NCBI RefSeq assembly: GCF_001580615.1
Contig: NZ_LHZC01000049.1
Location: forward strand, 1 to 64,000
Length of the DNA stretch: 64,000 nt
DNA from: Acetobacter malorum
GTDB lineage: Bacteria; Pseudomonadota; Alphaproteobacteria; Acetobacterales; Acetobacteraceae
Direction of reading: 5' to 3'
Positions 1 to 8,110 of this stretch are shown here, piece by piece. A model generated the notes under the pieces. It saw only the letters and a list, made by a program, of their open reading frames with translations. It was not told where the DNA came from and did not search any database. A program made the translations under genes and the position numbers. Each line of letters begins with the position of its first letter. The first letter of the stretch is position 1.

Positions 1-1
1 C

Positions 2-250
2 CGTAACCATGCGGTGCTGATCACGCTGGAAGAAGGCGCGATTGGCGGGTTTGGCGCGCAGGTTGGCCAGCATCTGGCCAATACCGGCCTGCTGGACCAT
101 GTGCGCTTCCGGCCCATGACCCTGCCCGATATCTTCATCGACCATAACACGCAGGACGCCCAGTACGAGCAGGCCGGCCTCACCGCCCCCCACATCGTCA
201 AAACCGCTCTCAGCGCGCTGGGAGTGGCGCTGACGGAGCAGACGGCCTGA
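2..250 (+). CDS. dxs: 1-deoxy-D-xylulose-5-phosphate synthase, C-terminal end (partial)
   Basis: The reading frame is already open at the window edge (codons begin at base 2) and ends at 248-250, so only about 82 C-terminal residues are present. The segment NHAVLITLEEGAIGGFG followed by a VRPM-LPD-FIDH stretch is the conserved C-terminal transketolase domain of DXS, the thiamine-diphosphate enzyme that condenses pyruvate and glyceraldehyde 3-phosphate in the first step of the MEP isoprenoid pathway. The tlyA start codon follows after four bases, so the two are very likely co-transcribed and translationally coupled. The upstream catalytic domains lie outside the window, so completeness cannot be judged. 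Confidence 0.93.
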   Translation, partial: RNHAVLITLEEGAIGGFGAQVGQHLANTGLLDHVRFRPMTLPDIFIDHNTQDAQYEQAGLTAPHIVKTALSALGVALTEQTA

Positions 251-254
251 TCTG

Positions 255-1004
255 ATGGCGCGCCGTCGTGTTGACCAGATGCTTGTTGACCGGGGGCTGG
301 TTGAAAGCAGGACAAAAGCTCAGGCCCTGATTATGGCCGGGCTTGTGTTCACCGGAGAAAAGCGCGTGGCCAAGGCAGGCGATCAGCTTGCCGAGGACGC
401 GCCTCTGGATGTGCGCGGCCAGCAGCATCCGTGGGTTTCCCGCGGCGGCTGCAAGCTGGCTCATGCCCTCACCCATCTTGACCTCTCCCCGCAGGACCGC
501 GTGTGTCTGGATGTTGGGGCCTCCACAGGTGGCTTTACCGATGTGCTGCTCACCAACGGCGCACGGCATGTCTATGCTGTGGATGTGGGGCACGGGCAGC
601 TGGCATGGAAGTTACGGTCTGACTCGCGTGTAACCGTGATGGAAAAGTGCAACGCCCGGCATCTGGACAGTGAGCAGATCCCGCAAGCCCCGTCCGTCAT
701 TGTTTGCGATGCCAGCTTTATCGGTCTTCGGACCGTGCTGCCTGCTGCCTTGGCTCTGGCGGCAGACGACGCATGGGCCGTCGCCCTCATCAAACCGCAA
801 TTTGAAGCTGGCCGTGACCAGATTGGGGCCAAAGGCGTGGTGCGTGACCCAGCGGTGCATGAAAGCGTGTGCCAGATGATCCACGACTGGTGGAGCGCTC
901 TGCCCGGCTGGTCTGTGCTGGGGATTGAAGCCAGCCCGATTACAGGGCCGGAAGGCAACCGGGAATTTCTGATTGCTGCCAAACGGGTACCGCTGGTCGG
1001 TTAA
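255..1004 (+). CDS. tlyA: TlyA family rRNA (cytidine-2'-O)-methyltransferase
   Basis: Encodes 249 residues, a normal TlyA length. Residues 1-60 form an S4 RNA-binding domain (MARRRVDQMLVDRGLVESR, then KAQALIMAG). Residues about 85-100 contain the SAM-binding LDVGASTGGFTDVLL motif of the FtsJ-like methyltransferase domain, and ALIKPQFEAG supplies the conserved lysine region. Family members methylate the 2'-O of cytidines in 16S and/or 23S rRNA. The start ATG lies four bases after the dxs stop, an arrangement common in alphaproteobacteria. Which rRNA position is the target cannot be read from the sequence. Confidence 0.93.
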   Translation: MARRRVDQMLVDRGLVESRTKAQALIMAGLVFTGEKRVAKAGDQLAEDAPLDVRGQQHPWVSRGGCKLAHALTHLDLSPQDRVCLDVGASTGGFTDVLLTNGARHVYAVDVGHGQLAWKLRSDSRVTVMEKCNARHLDSEQIPQAPSVIVCDASFIGLRTVLPAALALAADDAWAVALIKPQFEAGRDQIGAKGVVRDPAVHESVCQMIHDWWSALPGWSVLGIEASPITGPEGNREFLIAAKRVPLVG

Positions 1005-1012
1005 GACAATCC

Positions 1013-1042
1013 GGTAAGGCTGCTTTCTCAAGCAGTCTTACC
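1013..1042 (+). terminator. Hairpin after tlyA, possible terminator
   Basis: Bases 1013-1025 and 1030-1042 form a 13-bp stem with one mismatch around a 4-nt loop, nine bases after the tlyA stop. No strong T-run follows, so intrinsic termination is only possible. Confidence 0.45.
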
Positions 1043-1060
1043 TAACGTTCTTGTAAAAGC

Positions 1061-1183
1061 ACTTCCTTAAAAGATTTTTTATTACTGCCTGTTCGGCAAA
1101 TACGTGGCGAAAGATCACTTTTTCTGCCACATTCCCCAAGTAATAAAATCTTCTCACAGCATAGTTAAGGAAGTCTGTCGTTT
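1061..1183 (+). promoter_or_regulatory. Structured mRNA leader that masks the Shine-Dalgarno of the next gene
   Basis: Four nested helices are visible. P1 pairs 1061-1070 with 1165-1174 (10 bp, perfect). P2 pairs 1071-1086 with 1139-1152 (14 bp with a two-base bulge). Inside P2 are a small hairpin at 1087-1097 (GCC/GGC) and a 9-bp hairpin at 1104-1112/1121-1130 with one bulge. The AAGGAAG Shine-Dalgarno for the ATG at 1184 is at 1167-1173, wholly inside P1, so the closed structure should block translation. I do not recognise this as a known riboswitch class. A small mobile repeat with terminal inverted repeats is the alternative explanation. Confidence 0.6.
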
Positions 1184-1807
1184 ATGCGCAAAATCATCAT
1201 GATGCTTGGCGTTGCAACTGGCCTGCTCGGCATCACTGGTGGTGCCGAGGCTGCCCCTCGCCCCTATAATGCTGCCGCCAGCGCCCCTGCCCCGCAGGAT
1301 AGCGTGACGGAAGCGGGGAGTTCTCTGCTGCGGGGCTATGAGCAGGATGGGCTGACGCTTCAGGATGATCTGAAAAACCAGACACTGGTGATTTCAACAG
1401 ATCCGGCAACACTGCATGCCCGTGCGCTCCCCTCCGATGGGAACAACCGGTATCGCATTGCCATGCGCGATGTGCTTTCTGCCGCAGCCTCTTACGCCTA
1501 TCTGTATTTTGGCTTGCATCAGGATGCGGACCACCTCTCTGTGGTCGCCAACATCCAGTCTGACGGTCTCCAGCAGGCCAGCATGGCGGGCAGCACCGCA
1601 GAGGCAGAACAGCCGGCGATGACGTTTGATATCCCCCGCCCTTCCTTCCCGATCTCCCCGGACACCACGCCGGATGCGTATTCGGCACAGACAATCAGCG
1701 CGATTCTGGGCGGGATTGATCCGGCTCAAACCAATATCGCCAAATGGCTGCGCGCAGGCCTGCAGGTTACCCCGCAGCCGTCTGGCGCTACCACGCATAC
1801 GCCATAA
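1184..1807 (+). CDS. Hypothetical secreted protein
   Basis: Encodes 207 residues of no family I recognise. The N-terminus (MRKIIMMLGVATGLLGITGGAEA-A) is a clean Sec signal peptide with likely cleavage after about residue 23, so the product should be periplasmic or secreted. The mature part is rich in Ala, Pro, Gln and Asp, has no cysteine pair, no transmembrane segment and no obvious catalytic motif. The start is supported by AAGGAAG ten bases upstream. It stands alone between tlyA and rlmN, preceded by a 120-nt self-complementary leader and followed by a stem-loop, so it appears to be its own transcription unit with post-transcriptional control. Confidence 0.75.
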   Translation: MRKIIMMLGVATGLLGITGGAEAAPRPYNAAASAPAPQDSVTEAGSSLLRGYEQDGLTLQDDLKNQTLVISTDPATLHARALPSDGNNRYRIAMRDVLSAAASYAYLYFGLHQDADHLSVVANIQSDGLQQASMAGSTAEAEQPAMTFDIPRPSFPISPDTTPDAYSAQTISAILGGIDPAQTNIAKWLRAGLQVTPQPSGATTHTP

Positions 1808-1816
1808 GGAAGCCTT

Positions 1817-1862
1817 GTGGTCCTGATCGCTGAACGCGCAAGCGTTTTGGCAGCAGGACCAC
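1817..1862 (+). terminator. Two-stem hairpin downstream of the secreted protein gene
   Basis: Bases 1817-1825 pair with 1854-1862 (9 bp, perfect) and enclose a second stem, 1833-1837 with 1842-1846. It begins nine bases after the stop codon. There is no T-run, so it may be a processing or stability element rather than a classical terminator. Confidence 0.4.
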
Positions 1863-1986
1863 TTTCCAAACAGCCGATCCAACGGCTTCCGCAGAAAGAT
1901 CAGGATAATTTATCAAGGGTCCGGTGCTTGCCGGGCTCTTCTCTGTTATAAGGGCTCCTTTCCCCCTTCCAGTAGTGGCTCCGTTC

Positions 1987-3201
1987 ATGTCTTCAGGTAA
2001 TTCTGCTCATCCCACACCATCGCACGATGCAGAGGCCGCCGCCTCGCTCAATGCGGATGAACGGGCCCGTATTCTGGCAAAAGCGGCCCTGTTCAGCCCG
2101 CCCCCGGCTACTCTGCCAGATGGGCGGCGCGATCTGGTGGGCCTGACGCGCGAGGAAATTACGGACATTCTGGTCGAAATCGGAGAAAAGCCGTTTCGGA
2201 CCAAGCAGCTCTGGCACTGGATCTACCATCAGGGCGTGACCGACTTCACGCAGATGAGCAGCATTGCCAAACCGCTCCAGCAAAAACTGGCGGAACGATT
2301 TGTGGTTGGCCGCCCGGAAGCTGCAACAGTGCAGACCTCCTCGGACGAAACCCGCAAATTCCTCTTCCGGTTCCGTGACGGGCAGGAAGCAGAAACCGTT
2401 TATATCCCGGACCGTCGGGAAGACCGGGGTGCTGTGTGCATTTCCTCGCAGGTTGGCTGCACGCTGTCCTGCACCTTCTGCCATACCGGCACCCAGAAAC
2501 TGGTGCGGAACCTTGGCGCTGCGGAAATTGTCGGCCAGTTCATGGCCGCACGAGATTCCTATAACGAATGGCCCAGCCCCAAAGGTGACACGCCACGCCT
2601 GCTCTCCACCATCGTGCTGATGGGCATGGGTGAGCCGCTCTATAATTATGAAAACATCGCCAAGGCCATGCGGATTATCATGGATGGGGAAGGCATTGGC
2701 CTCTCGCGCCGCCGCATTACGCTCTCCACCTCTGGCGTTGTGCCGCTGATGGACCGTTGCGGGGATGAGTTGGGGATTAACCTCGCCGTTTCCCTGCATG
2801 CCGTGCGGAATGACCTGCGGGATGAAATTGTGCCGCTCAACCGCAAATACCCGATTGAGGAAGTTCTGGCCGCCTGCCGCCGCTACCCGGCGGCCAGCAA
2901 TGCCCGCCGCATCACATTTGAATACATCATGCTGCGCGGCGTGAATGACAGTGAGGCCGATGCGCGGGAACTGGTCCGGCTGATTTCCGGCATTCCGGCC
3001 AAGGTCAACCTGATCCCCTTCAACCCCTGGCCGGGCAGCGCCTACCGCCCCTCCACGCGGGAACAGCAGAACAAATTTGCGGATATCGTCATGGCCGCAG
3101 GCTTTGCGTCCCCCATCCGCACACCGCGCGGACGCGATATTCTGGCTGCCTGCGGGCAGCTAAAAACCGAAAGTGAGCGTATCCGCGCTTCGCAAAGCTG
3201 A
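1987..3201 (+). CDS. rlmN: 23S rRNA (adenine-2503-C2)/tRNA methyltransferase RlmN
   Basis: Encodes 404 residues from the ATG at 1987. The radical-SAM cluster motif CxxxCxxC is at Cys158, Cys162 and Cys165 ([12 protein letters not shown]), and the second conserved cysteine of RlmN is near the C-terminus (DILAACGQL). GMGEPL and STSG-VP motifs are also present. The enzyme methylates A2503 of 23S rRNA and A37 of some tRNAs using two SAM molecules. The first 40 or so residues are an Ala/Ser-rich extension before the conserved LTREEI-EKPFR region. An in-frame GTG at 1924 with AAGGG just upstream could extend the protein by 21 residues, so the start is uncertain. It is followed by a GC-rich hairpin before argG. 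Confidence 0.94.
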   Translation: MSSGNSAHPTPSHDAEAAASLNADERARILAKAALFSPPPATLPDGRRDLVGLTREEITDILVEIGEKPFRTKQLWHWIYHQGVTDFTQMSSIAKPLQQKLAERFVVGRPEAATVQTSSDETRKFLFRFRDGQEAETVYIPDRREDRGAVCISSQVGCTLSCTFCHTGTQKLVRNLGAAEIVGQFMAARDSYNEWPSPKGDTPRLLSTIVLMGMGEPLYNYENIAKAMRIIMDGEGIGLSRRRITLSTSGVVPLMDRCGDELGINLAVSLHAVRNDLRDEIVPLNRKYPIEEVLAACRRYPAASNARRITFEYIMLRGVNDSEADARELVRLISGIPAKVNLIPFNPWPGSAYRPSTREQQNKFADIVMAAGFASPIRTPRGRDILAACGQLKTESERIRASQS

Positions 3202-3223
3202 TTTTTCTGCATCAGACCACGCT

Positions 3224-3259
3224 CAGCGGGGGTTGGGCTCTGGCTCCCTTCCCCCGCTG
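3224..3259 (+). terminator. GC-rich hairpin between rlmN and argG
   Basis: CAGCGGGGG at 3224-3232 pairs perfectly with CCCCCGCTG at 3251-3259, and the stem extends inward with mismatches. It starts 22 bases after the rlmN stop. No T-run follows, so it is a putative terminator or attenuator ahead of argG. Confidence 0.45.
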
Positions 3260-3315
3260 GTGCTAGGACACTGTTCGGACTTTATTCATTTTATCAGATT
3301 CAGGAGACCTGCCTC

Positions 3316-4557
3316 ATGGCCGCTACTGCCGCCAGAAAAGATGTCAAAAAGGTTGTGCTGGCCTATTCCGGCGGCCTTGATACGTCCGTCATCCTGCGCT
3401 GGCTGCAGAAGACTTACGGGTGTGAGGTTGTCACCTTTACGGCTGACCTTGGTCAGGGTGAGGAACTGGAACCGGCCCGCAAGAAGGCTGAGATGTTCGG
3501 CGTGAAGGAAATCTTCGTCGAAGATCTGCGCGAAACCTTCGTCAAGGACTTCGTGTTCCCCATGTTCCGGGCCAACACGCTGTATGAAGGCCAGTATCTG
3601 CTGGGCACGTCCATTGCCCGCCCGCTGATCGCTCAGCGCCAGATCGAGATTGCCCGCGCCGTTGGGGCCGATGCCGTGGCCCACGGCGCAACCGGCAAAG
3701 GCAACGATCAGGTTCGCTTCGAGCTGGCCTATTACGCCCTGCAGCCCGACATCACGGTTATCGCCCCGTGGCGTGAGTGGGATCTGACGTCCCGCACCCG
3801 CCTGCTGTCCTTTGCTGAAGAAAACCAGATCCCCATTGCCAAGGACAAGCGCGGCGAAGCCCCGTTCTCCGTGGATGCCAACCTTCTGCACTCTTCTTCT
3901 GAAGGTAAGCTGCTGGAAGATCCGGCCATTGGTCCGGAAGAAATCGTTTTCCAGCGCACCATCTCTCCGGAAGCAGCACCGGATGTGGCGACGGAAATCA
4001 CCATTGATTTCGTCAGCGGTGACCCGGTTGCCATCAATGGCGAAGCCATGTCTCCGGCTACCCTGCTCACCCGCCTGAACGAGCTGGGCAAAGCCAACGG
4101 TATTGGCCGTCTGGATCTGGTGGAAAACCGCTTTGTGGGCATGAAATCCCGCGGCATCTACGAAACCCCGGGCGGCACCATCCTGCTGACGGCGCATCGC
4201 AGCATTGAGTCCATCACGCTGGACCGTGAAGCCATGCACCTGAAAGACAGCCTGATGCCGCGCTACGCCGCCATCCTGTATAACGGGCTGTGGTTCTCCC
4301 CGGAACGCCGCATGCTGCAGGCTCTGATTGATGCCTCCCAGCATTCCGTTTCAGGCCGCGTGCGTCTTAAACTCTATAAGGGTAATGTCATCTGCGTTGG
4401 TCGCGAAAGCCCCAATAGCTTGTATGATACCCGCGTCGTGACGTTTGAGGATGATGAAGGTGCGTATAATCAGGCTGACGCACAGGGCTTCATCAAACTG
4501 AACGCACTGCGTCTGAGACTGGGAGCACAGATTGGCCGCAATGGCGGCGCTCTCTGA
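3316..4557 (+). CDS. argG: Argininosuccinate synthase
   Basis: Encodes 413 residues, typical for the family. The ATP-binding loop is [12 protein letters not shown] (about residues 14-25), and the [14 protein letters not shown] and APWREWD blocks and [11 protein letters not shown] are characteristic. The enzyme joins citrulline and aspartate at the expense of ATP in arginine biosynthesis. A good Shine-Dalgarno (CAGGAGA) lies upstream of the ATG. No other arg gene is nearby. Confidence 0.97.
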   Translation: MAATAARKDVKKVVLAYSGGLDTSVILRWLQKTYGCEVVTFTADLGQGEELEPARKKAEMFGVKEIFVEDLRETFVKDFVFPMFRANTLYEGQYLLGTSIARPLIAQRQIEIARAVGADAVAHGATGKGNDQVRFELAYYALQPDITVIAPWREWDLTSRTRLLSFAEENQIPIAKDKRGEAPFSVDANLLHSSSEGKLLEDPAIGPEEIVFQRTISPEAAPDVATEITIDFVSGDPVAINGEAMSPATLLTRLNELGKANGIGRLDLVENRFVGMKSRGIYETPGGTILLTAHRSIESITLDREAMHLKDSLMPRYAAILYNGLWFSPERRMLQALIDASQHSVSGRVRLKLYKGNVICVGRESPNSLYDTRVVTFEDDEGAYNQADAQGFIKLNALRLRLGAQIGRNGGAL

Positions 4558-4600
4558 GCTTTTGGACATCTGCCATTCTTTCTAGATTGCCGAGAGGACC

Positions 4601-5092
4601 ATGACCCGTCGTTTCAACATCATCCCCTATCTGCTTGCGGCCAGCATGGCCGTTTCTCTCACGGCCTGCGGCTCCCACAAGCAGGAAGAACCCGAGCTGA
4701 CCCCCATGCAGCAGCTGGACAAGCTGCGCAGCCAGCCTGGAGTGACGGTGCTGAAGGACGGGCTGGCCTATAAGGTTCTGCAATCTGGCAAGAAAGACGC
4801 CGACCAGCCGCGTCCGGGTGACGCCATGATGCTGATCTATGAAGGCCGTCTGCCTGATGGATCCATTTTTGACAGCTCCGAGCAGCATGGTGACGGCGCT
4901 TATATGCAGATGCCGCTGGAAGGCCTTGTAAAAGGCTGGATGGAAGCCCTGCCGCTGATGCACGTGGGCGATACATGGATGCTCTATGTGCCGCCTGAGC
5001 TGGGCTATGGCCACAAGGCCATGGGCGTTATCCCGTCAGATAGCCCGCTTATCTTCCGTATCCAGCTGCTGGGTGTCACGCATACGCGCTAA
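4601..5092 (+). CDS. FKBP-type peptidyl-prolyl cis-trans isomerase, lipoprotein
   Basis: Encodes 163 residues. The N-terminus carries a lipoprotein signal with lipobox SLTAC (Cys23), so the protein is probably anchored in the envelope. Residues about 55-160 form one FKBP domain: the YEGRLPDGSIFDSS strand, G-V-GW-EAL-LM-VGD, and PPELGYG...IP-DSPLIF are the family signature. It probably catalyses proline isomerisation during folding of periplasmic or outer-membrane proteins. It lies 43 bp after argG and 60 bp before a cytochrome c gene on the same strand. Confidence 0.92.
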   Translation: MTRRFNIIPYLLAASMAVSLTACGSHKQEEPELTPMQQLDKLRSQPGVTVLKDGLAYKVLQSGKKDADQPRPGDAMMLIYEGRLPDGSIFDSSEQHGDGAYMQMPLEGLVKGWMEALPLMHVGDTWMLYVPPELGYGHKAMGVIPSDSPLIFRIQLLGVTHTR

Positions 5093-5152
5093 ACCCAGCA
5101 CGTTGCCAAAGCTGGCTCCGCCCGTGTGGGGCCAGCAGGTCTTTTTAGTATC

Positions 5153-5623
5153 ATGACGTTTTTCAAACGGCTTCGTCCCGCTCTTCTTGCTGTAAGCGGG
5201 GCTGCTCTTTTCCTGACGGCCTGCACCCCTAAAAGCGGGGCTGGCCTGTACGGGACAAATTGCGGCATCTGCCACCATGGTGGCGACGGGATGCCCGGCG
5301 CGGTTCCCCCGCTTGTCGGGCGGATTGACCGCATTGCCAGCACACCGGAAGGCCGGAAATATCTGGCTGATGTGCTGATGAATGGCGTCAGCGGCCCCAT
5401 TAAAGCCAACGGTCAGCCTTACGAAGCCGAAATGCCACCCTTCCGCTACCTGCAGGATGAACAGGTGGCACAGATTCTAACGTGGCTGTCTTCACGCGGG
5501 CAGACCAGCCCCGCCCCGCAAATTACTACAGCAGACATTGCAGCCGCTCGCGCCACCCGGAAATCGGCTGGCATGGTCGCGCTGGAGCGGGAAGAGCTGG
5601 ACCATAAATCCCCCCTTCCCTGA
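5153..5623 (+). CDS. Class I cytochrome c lipoprotein
   Basis: Encodes 156 residues from the ATG at 5153; an earlier in-frame codon at 5126 would only add residues before the signal peptide. The signal peptide ends in a lipobox (FLTAC, Cys24). A single haem motif CGICH (Cys37, Cys40, His41) and a likely distal Met94 (EAEMPPF) define a small mono-haem cytochrome c. It should be a membrane-tethered periplasmic electron carrier, for which acetic acid bacteria have many uses around their membrane dehydrogenases. The partner cannot be deduced from its neighbours (FKBP isomerase and trpS). Confidence 0.9.
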   Translation: MTFFKRLRPALLAVSGAALFLTACTPKSGAGLYGTNCGICHHGGDGMPGAVPPLVGRIDRIASTPEGRKYLADVLMNGVSGPIKANGQPYEAEMPPFRYLQDEQVAQILTWLSSRGQTSPAPQITTADIAAARATRKSAGMVALEREELDHKSPLP

Positions 5624-5658
5624 TCCTTCCTTTTCCTGACGCAGGCACTGGTATCCTT

Positions 5659-6654
5659 ATGCAACGTATTTTTTCCGGCATTCAGCCCTCCGGTATTCCG
5701 CAGCTTGGCAATTATCTGGGGGCCATCCGCAACTGGGTGAACCTGCAGGCCGACCATGAGTGCGTTTTCTGCCTTGTGGACATGCATGCCATTACGGTGT
5801 GGCAGGACCCGGAAAAACTGCGTAACCAGACGCTGACGCAGGCCGCCATTCTGCTGGCCGCCGGGATTGATACGGACAAGCACATCCTGTTCAATCAGTC
5901 TGCCGTGTCCGCTCATGCGCGGCTGGCGTGGATCTTCAACTGCGTGACCCGCCTTGGCTGGCTGAACCGCATGACGCAGTTCAAAGATAAGGCAGGCAAG
6001 GACCGGGAAAATCATTCCGCTGGCCTGTATGTCTATCCCAGCCTGATGGCAGCCGACATTCTGGCCTACAAAGCCACCCGCGTGCCAGTTGGGGAAGACC
6101 AGAAGCAGCATCTGGAACTGACGAACGACATCGCCCAGAAGTTCAACCATGACTACGGCGTTGAGTTCTTCCCGGAAGTTGAAGCTCTGATCCCGCCCGC
6201 AGCCGCGCGCGTGATGAGCCTGCGCGACGGCACCAAGAAGATGTCGAAATCTGACCCGTCTGCCCAGAGCCGTATTGAGCTGACGGATGATGCGGATACG
6301 ATTGCCCTGAAGCTCCGCCGCGCCAAAACGGATGCCGATGTGCTGCCTGCAGAACCTGCCGGACTGGCCGACCGCCCGGAAGCCAAAAATCTGGTAACCA
6401 TTTACGCGGCTCTGGCTGATCTGAGCGTGGAAGAGGTTCTGGCGCGCCATCAGGGCGAAGGCTTTGGCCCCTTCAAAAAGGCGCTGACAGACGTTGTGGT
6501 GAACGCCATTGCGCCGATTGCGCAGGAAACCACACGCCTGATGCAGGATGAAACCCATCTGGCCAACGTGCTGCGCTCGGGTGCTCAGCGCGCGCAGGCT
6601 ATTGCTGAACCGATTGTCTCGGAAGCTGAAAAGATTGTCGGCTTTCTGAAGTAA
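5659..6654 (+). CDS. trpS: Tryptophanyl-tRNA synthetase
   Basis: Encodes 331 residues, the usual length for bacterial TrpRS. The class I HIGH-like segment is [17 protein letters not shown] near the N-terminus and the KMSKS motif is intact (KKMSKSDPS, about residue 193). The enzyme charges tRNA-Trp. It begins 35 bp after the cytochrome gene and is followed by a bidirectional terminator that separates it from the convergent DUF1275 gene. Confidence 0.97.
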   Translation: MQRIFSGIQPSGIPQLGNYLGAIRNWVNLQADHECVFCLVDMHAITVWQDPEKLRNQTLTQAAILLAAGIDTDKHILFNQSAVSAHARLAWIFNCVTRLGWLNRMTQFKDKAGKDRENHSAGLYVYPSLMAADILAYKATRVPVGEDQKQHLELTNDIAQKFNHDYGVEFFPEVEALIPPAAARVMSLRDGTKKMSKSDPSAQSRIELTDDADTIALKLRRAKTDADVLPAEPAGLADRPEAKNLVTIYAALADLSVEEVLARHQGEGFGPFKKALTDVVVNAIAPIAQETTRLMQDETHLANVLRSGAQRAQAIAEPIVSEAEKIVGFLK

Positions 6655-6675
6655 TCCGCCCCTGCAGCATCCACC

Positions 6676-6710
6676 AGCAAGAAGGCCACTTCAAAAACTG
6701 CCTTCTTGCT
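6676..6710. terminator. Bidirectional terminator between trpS and the DUF1275 gene
   Basis: Perfect 11-bp inverted repeat: 6676-6686 pairs with 6700-6710, loop of 13 nt. A short T-run follows on + (6717-6721). It sits between two convergent genes. Confidence 0.7.
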
Positions 6711-6722
6711 GCATGCTTTTTC

Positions 6723-7487
6723 TCAGAGAGACGGCGGGGGCGTTGTATCCCGCCCTGTCTGACCAGACGAAGCTGGAAACGCGTTCGCCAGAATACCCGG
6801 TAGCGCCAGAGCAATGACAACACAGGCCACACCCATCAGAAAAAAGCGTGGCCATGTGGTGTAGCCAAAAGCTCCCACTGCGCCTCCACCAATAAAACAA
6901 GCAATAATTTTACTATGCAGCCGCAGGCGGAGCACCGTTTTTGCGTGGTGTTCCGGATCAACAGGATGCCGAAACGCATCCACCCAGTCTGCAAGCTCAA
7001 TGCCCAGATCGGTAATCATCCCGGTCACATGCGTTGTGCGCACGACCGAGCCGGAAATCCGGGTAACTGTGGCGTTTTGCAATCCCATCAGAAAACTCAA
7101 CCCAAGCGGCGGCAAAATATGGTGACCGGATGGGGGAAGCCAGAAAAACTGCACAAGATCAATCGTGGCGAGGAGCAGGCCTTCCAGCAGAATACTATAG
7201 GCATAAATCGCCTTCTGCCCGCGCCTGCGGCCACCATTGACCAGAAACGTGCACATCATCGCACCAAGAAAGAAGCTGGCAATGAGGGCAATACAGGTCA
7301 CCACCTCCTCGGCCTGCCCTTTTTGCAGACCGATAGCAAAGGCTGTGACATTGCCTGTCATGTTTGCGCAGTAAGACCCAACACTCAGAAACCCGGCGAC
7401 GTTCACCGCCCCGGCCACAAACGCCAGAGAACATCCTAACTGCCGGTCATGCAGAAAACTGCGGCTTCCTTTTTCAAGAAAAAGCAT
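6723..7487 (-). CDS. DUF1275 (YoaK-like) integral membrane protein
   Basis: Encodes 254 residues with six or seven hydrophobic helices. The motifs FVAGAVNVAGFLSVG, MTGNVTAFA, GLQNATVTRISG and TTHVTGMITDLG are the hallmark of the YoaK/DUF1275 family. The molecular function of this family is not established; the repeated G-N-T and T-G motifs within helices suggest small-molecule transport, but that is inference. It is the last gene of a - strand run that starts at about 12.0 kb, 66 bp after the MliC-like gene. Confidence 0.85.
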   Translation of the reverse strand: MLFLEKGSRSFLHDRQLGCSLAFVAGAVNVAGFLSVGSYCANMTGNVTAFAIGLQKGQAEEVVTCIALIASFFLGAMMCTFLVNGGRRRGQKAIYAYSILLEGLLLATIDLVQFFWLPPSGHHILPPLGLSFLMGLQNATVTRISGSVVRTTHVTGMITDLGIELADWVDAFRHPVDPEHHAKTVLRLRLHSKIIACFIGGGAVGAFGYTTWPRFFLMGVACVVIALALPGILANAFPASSGQTGRDTTPPPSL

Positions 7488-7553
7488 AGGTCAGCACATG
7501 CGCTCAGGAACCAGCGCACGCACGAGCTGCCCCCTTTTCCCGCCTCGCATCAC

Positions 7554-8021
7554 TCACCGCCCCTTACGCGAGGCTGCTTGATGCGTTTCCCGACAGGTTA
7601 AAGGATGCGTGCCCTCTGCCCCCACTTCCGAGAAAAATGCCGTATCGCCCTTGCTCCACCATTCAAACCGGTTGGCCGTATAGCGTGCGCCAGAGGCGGA
7701 AATCACATTTGAGAAAACCTGCGTTTCCCCCTCCACCTGCAACACGGCCAGACTGACCGCCCCGGCATTGAGATACGTGACGGACACCAACGGTTTTGCA
7801 AGTTTATCAAGCAGTTCTGTTGAGCCGGAACAACGATACGTCGTGCTGCTTTTCTGCACCTGGCTTGCAGGCGTCAGCGGGATACTCAATGTGTTTGCCA
7901 CAGCAGGCTGGCCTGCCCAACAGTTGGTCGCCCCGGCACCATCCAGCACACCAAAGGTGGCAGCCAGTCCGGCAAGCATTTTCAGTGTCAGGCCTTTTTT
8001 GCCAGTTTTTCTGACGTTCAC
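7554..8021 (-). CDS. MliC-family lysozyme inhibitor-like secreted protein
   Basis: I place the start at the GTG at 8021 because GGAGA lies eight bases upstream; an earlier ATG at 8105 lacks one. The 155-residue product has a signal peptide ending around GAGA. The C-terminal half (YRCSGSTELLDKLAKPLVSV, then NAGAVSLAVLQVEG, then ASGARYTANRFEWWSKG) matches the MliC/PliC fold of C-type lysozyme inhibitors, which occurs in the envelope and protects peptidoglycan. There is no clear lipobox, so it resembles a periplasmic form. The family call rests on pattern recognition and is moderately secure. Confidence 0.75.
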   Translation of the reverse strand: MNVRKTGKKGLTLKMLAGLAATFGVLDGAGATNCWAGQPAVANTLSIPLTPASQVQKSSTTYRCSGSTELLDKLAKPLVSVTYLNAGAVSLAVLQVEGETQVFSNVISASGARYTANRFEWWSKGDTAFFSEVGAEGTHPLTCRETHQAASRKGR

Positions 8022-8110
8022 GACGGTTCTCCAATCTTGCCAGCGAGATACTCTGATCAGAAAACTACACCCGGTTCGCCTTTTTACAAAAACTGCCTCA
8101 TCCAAACCTG

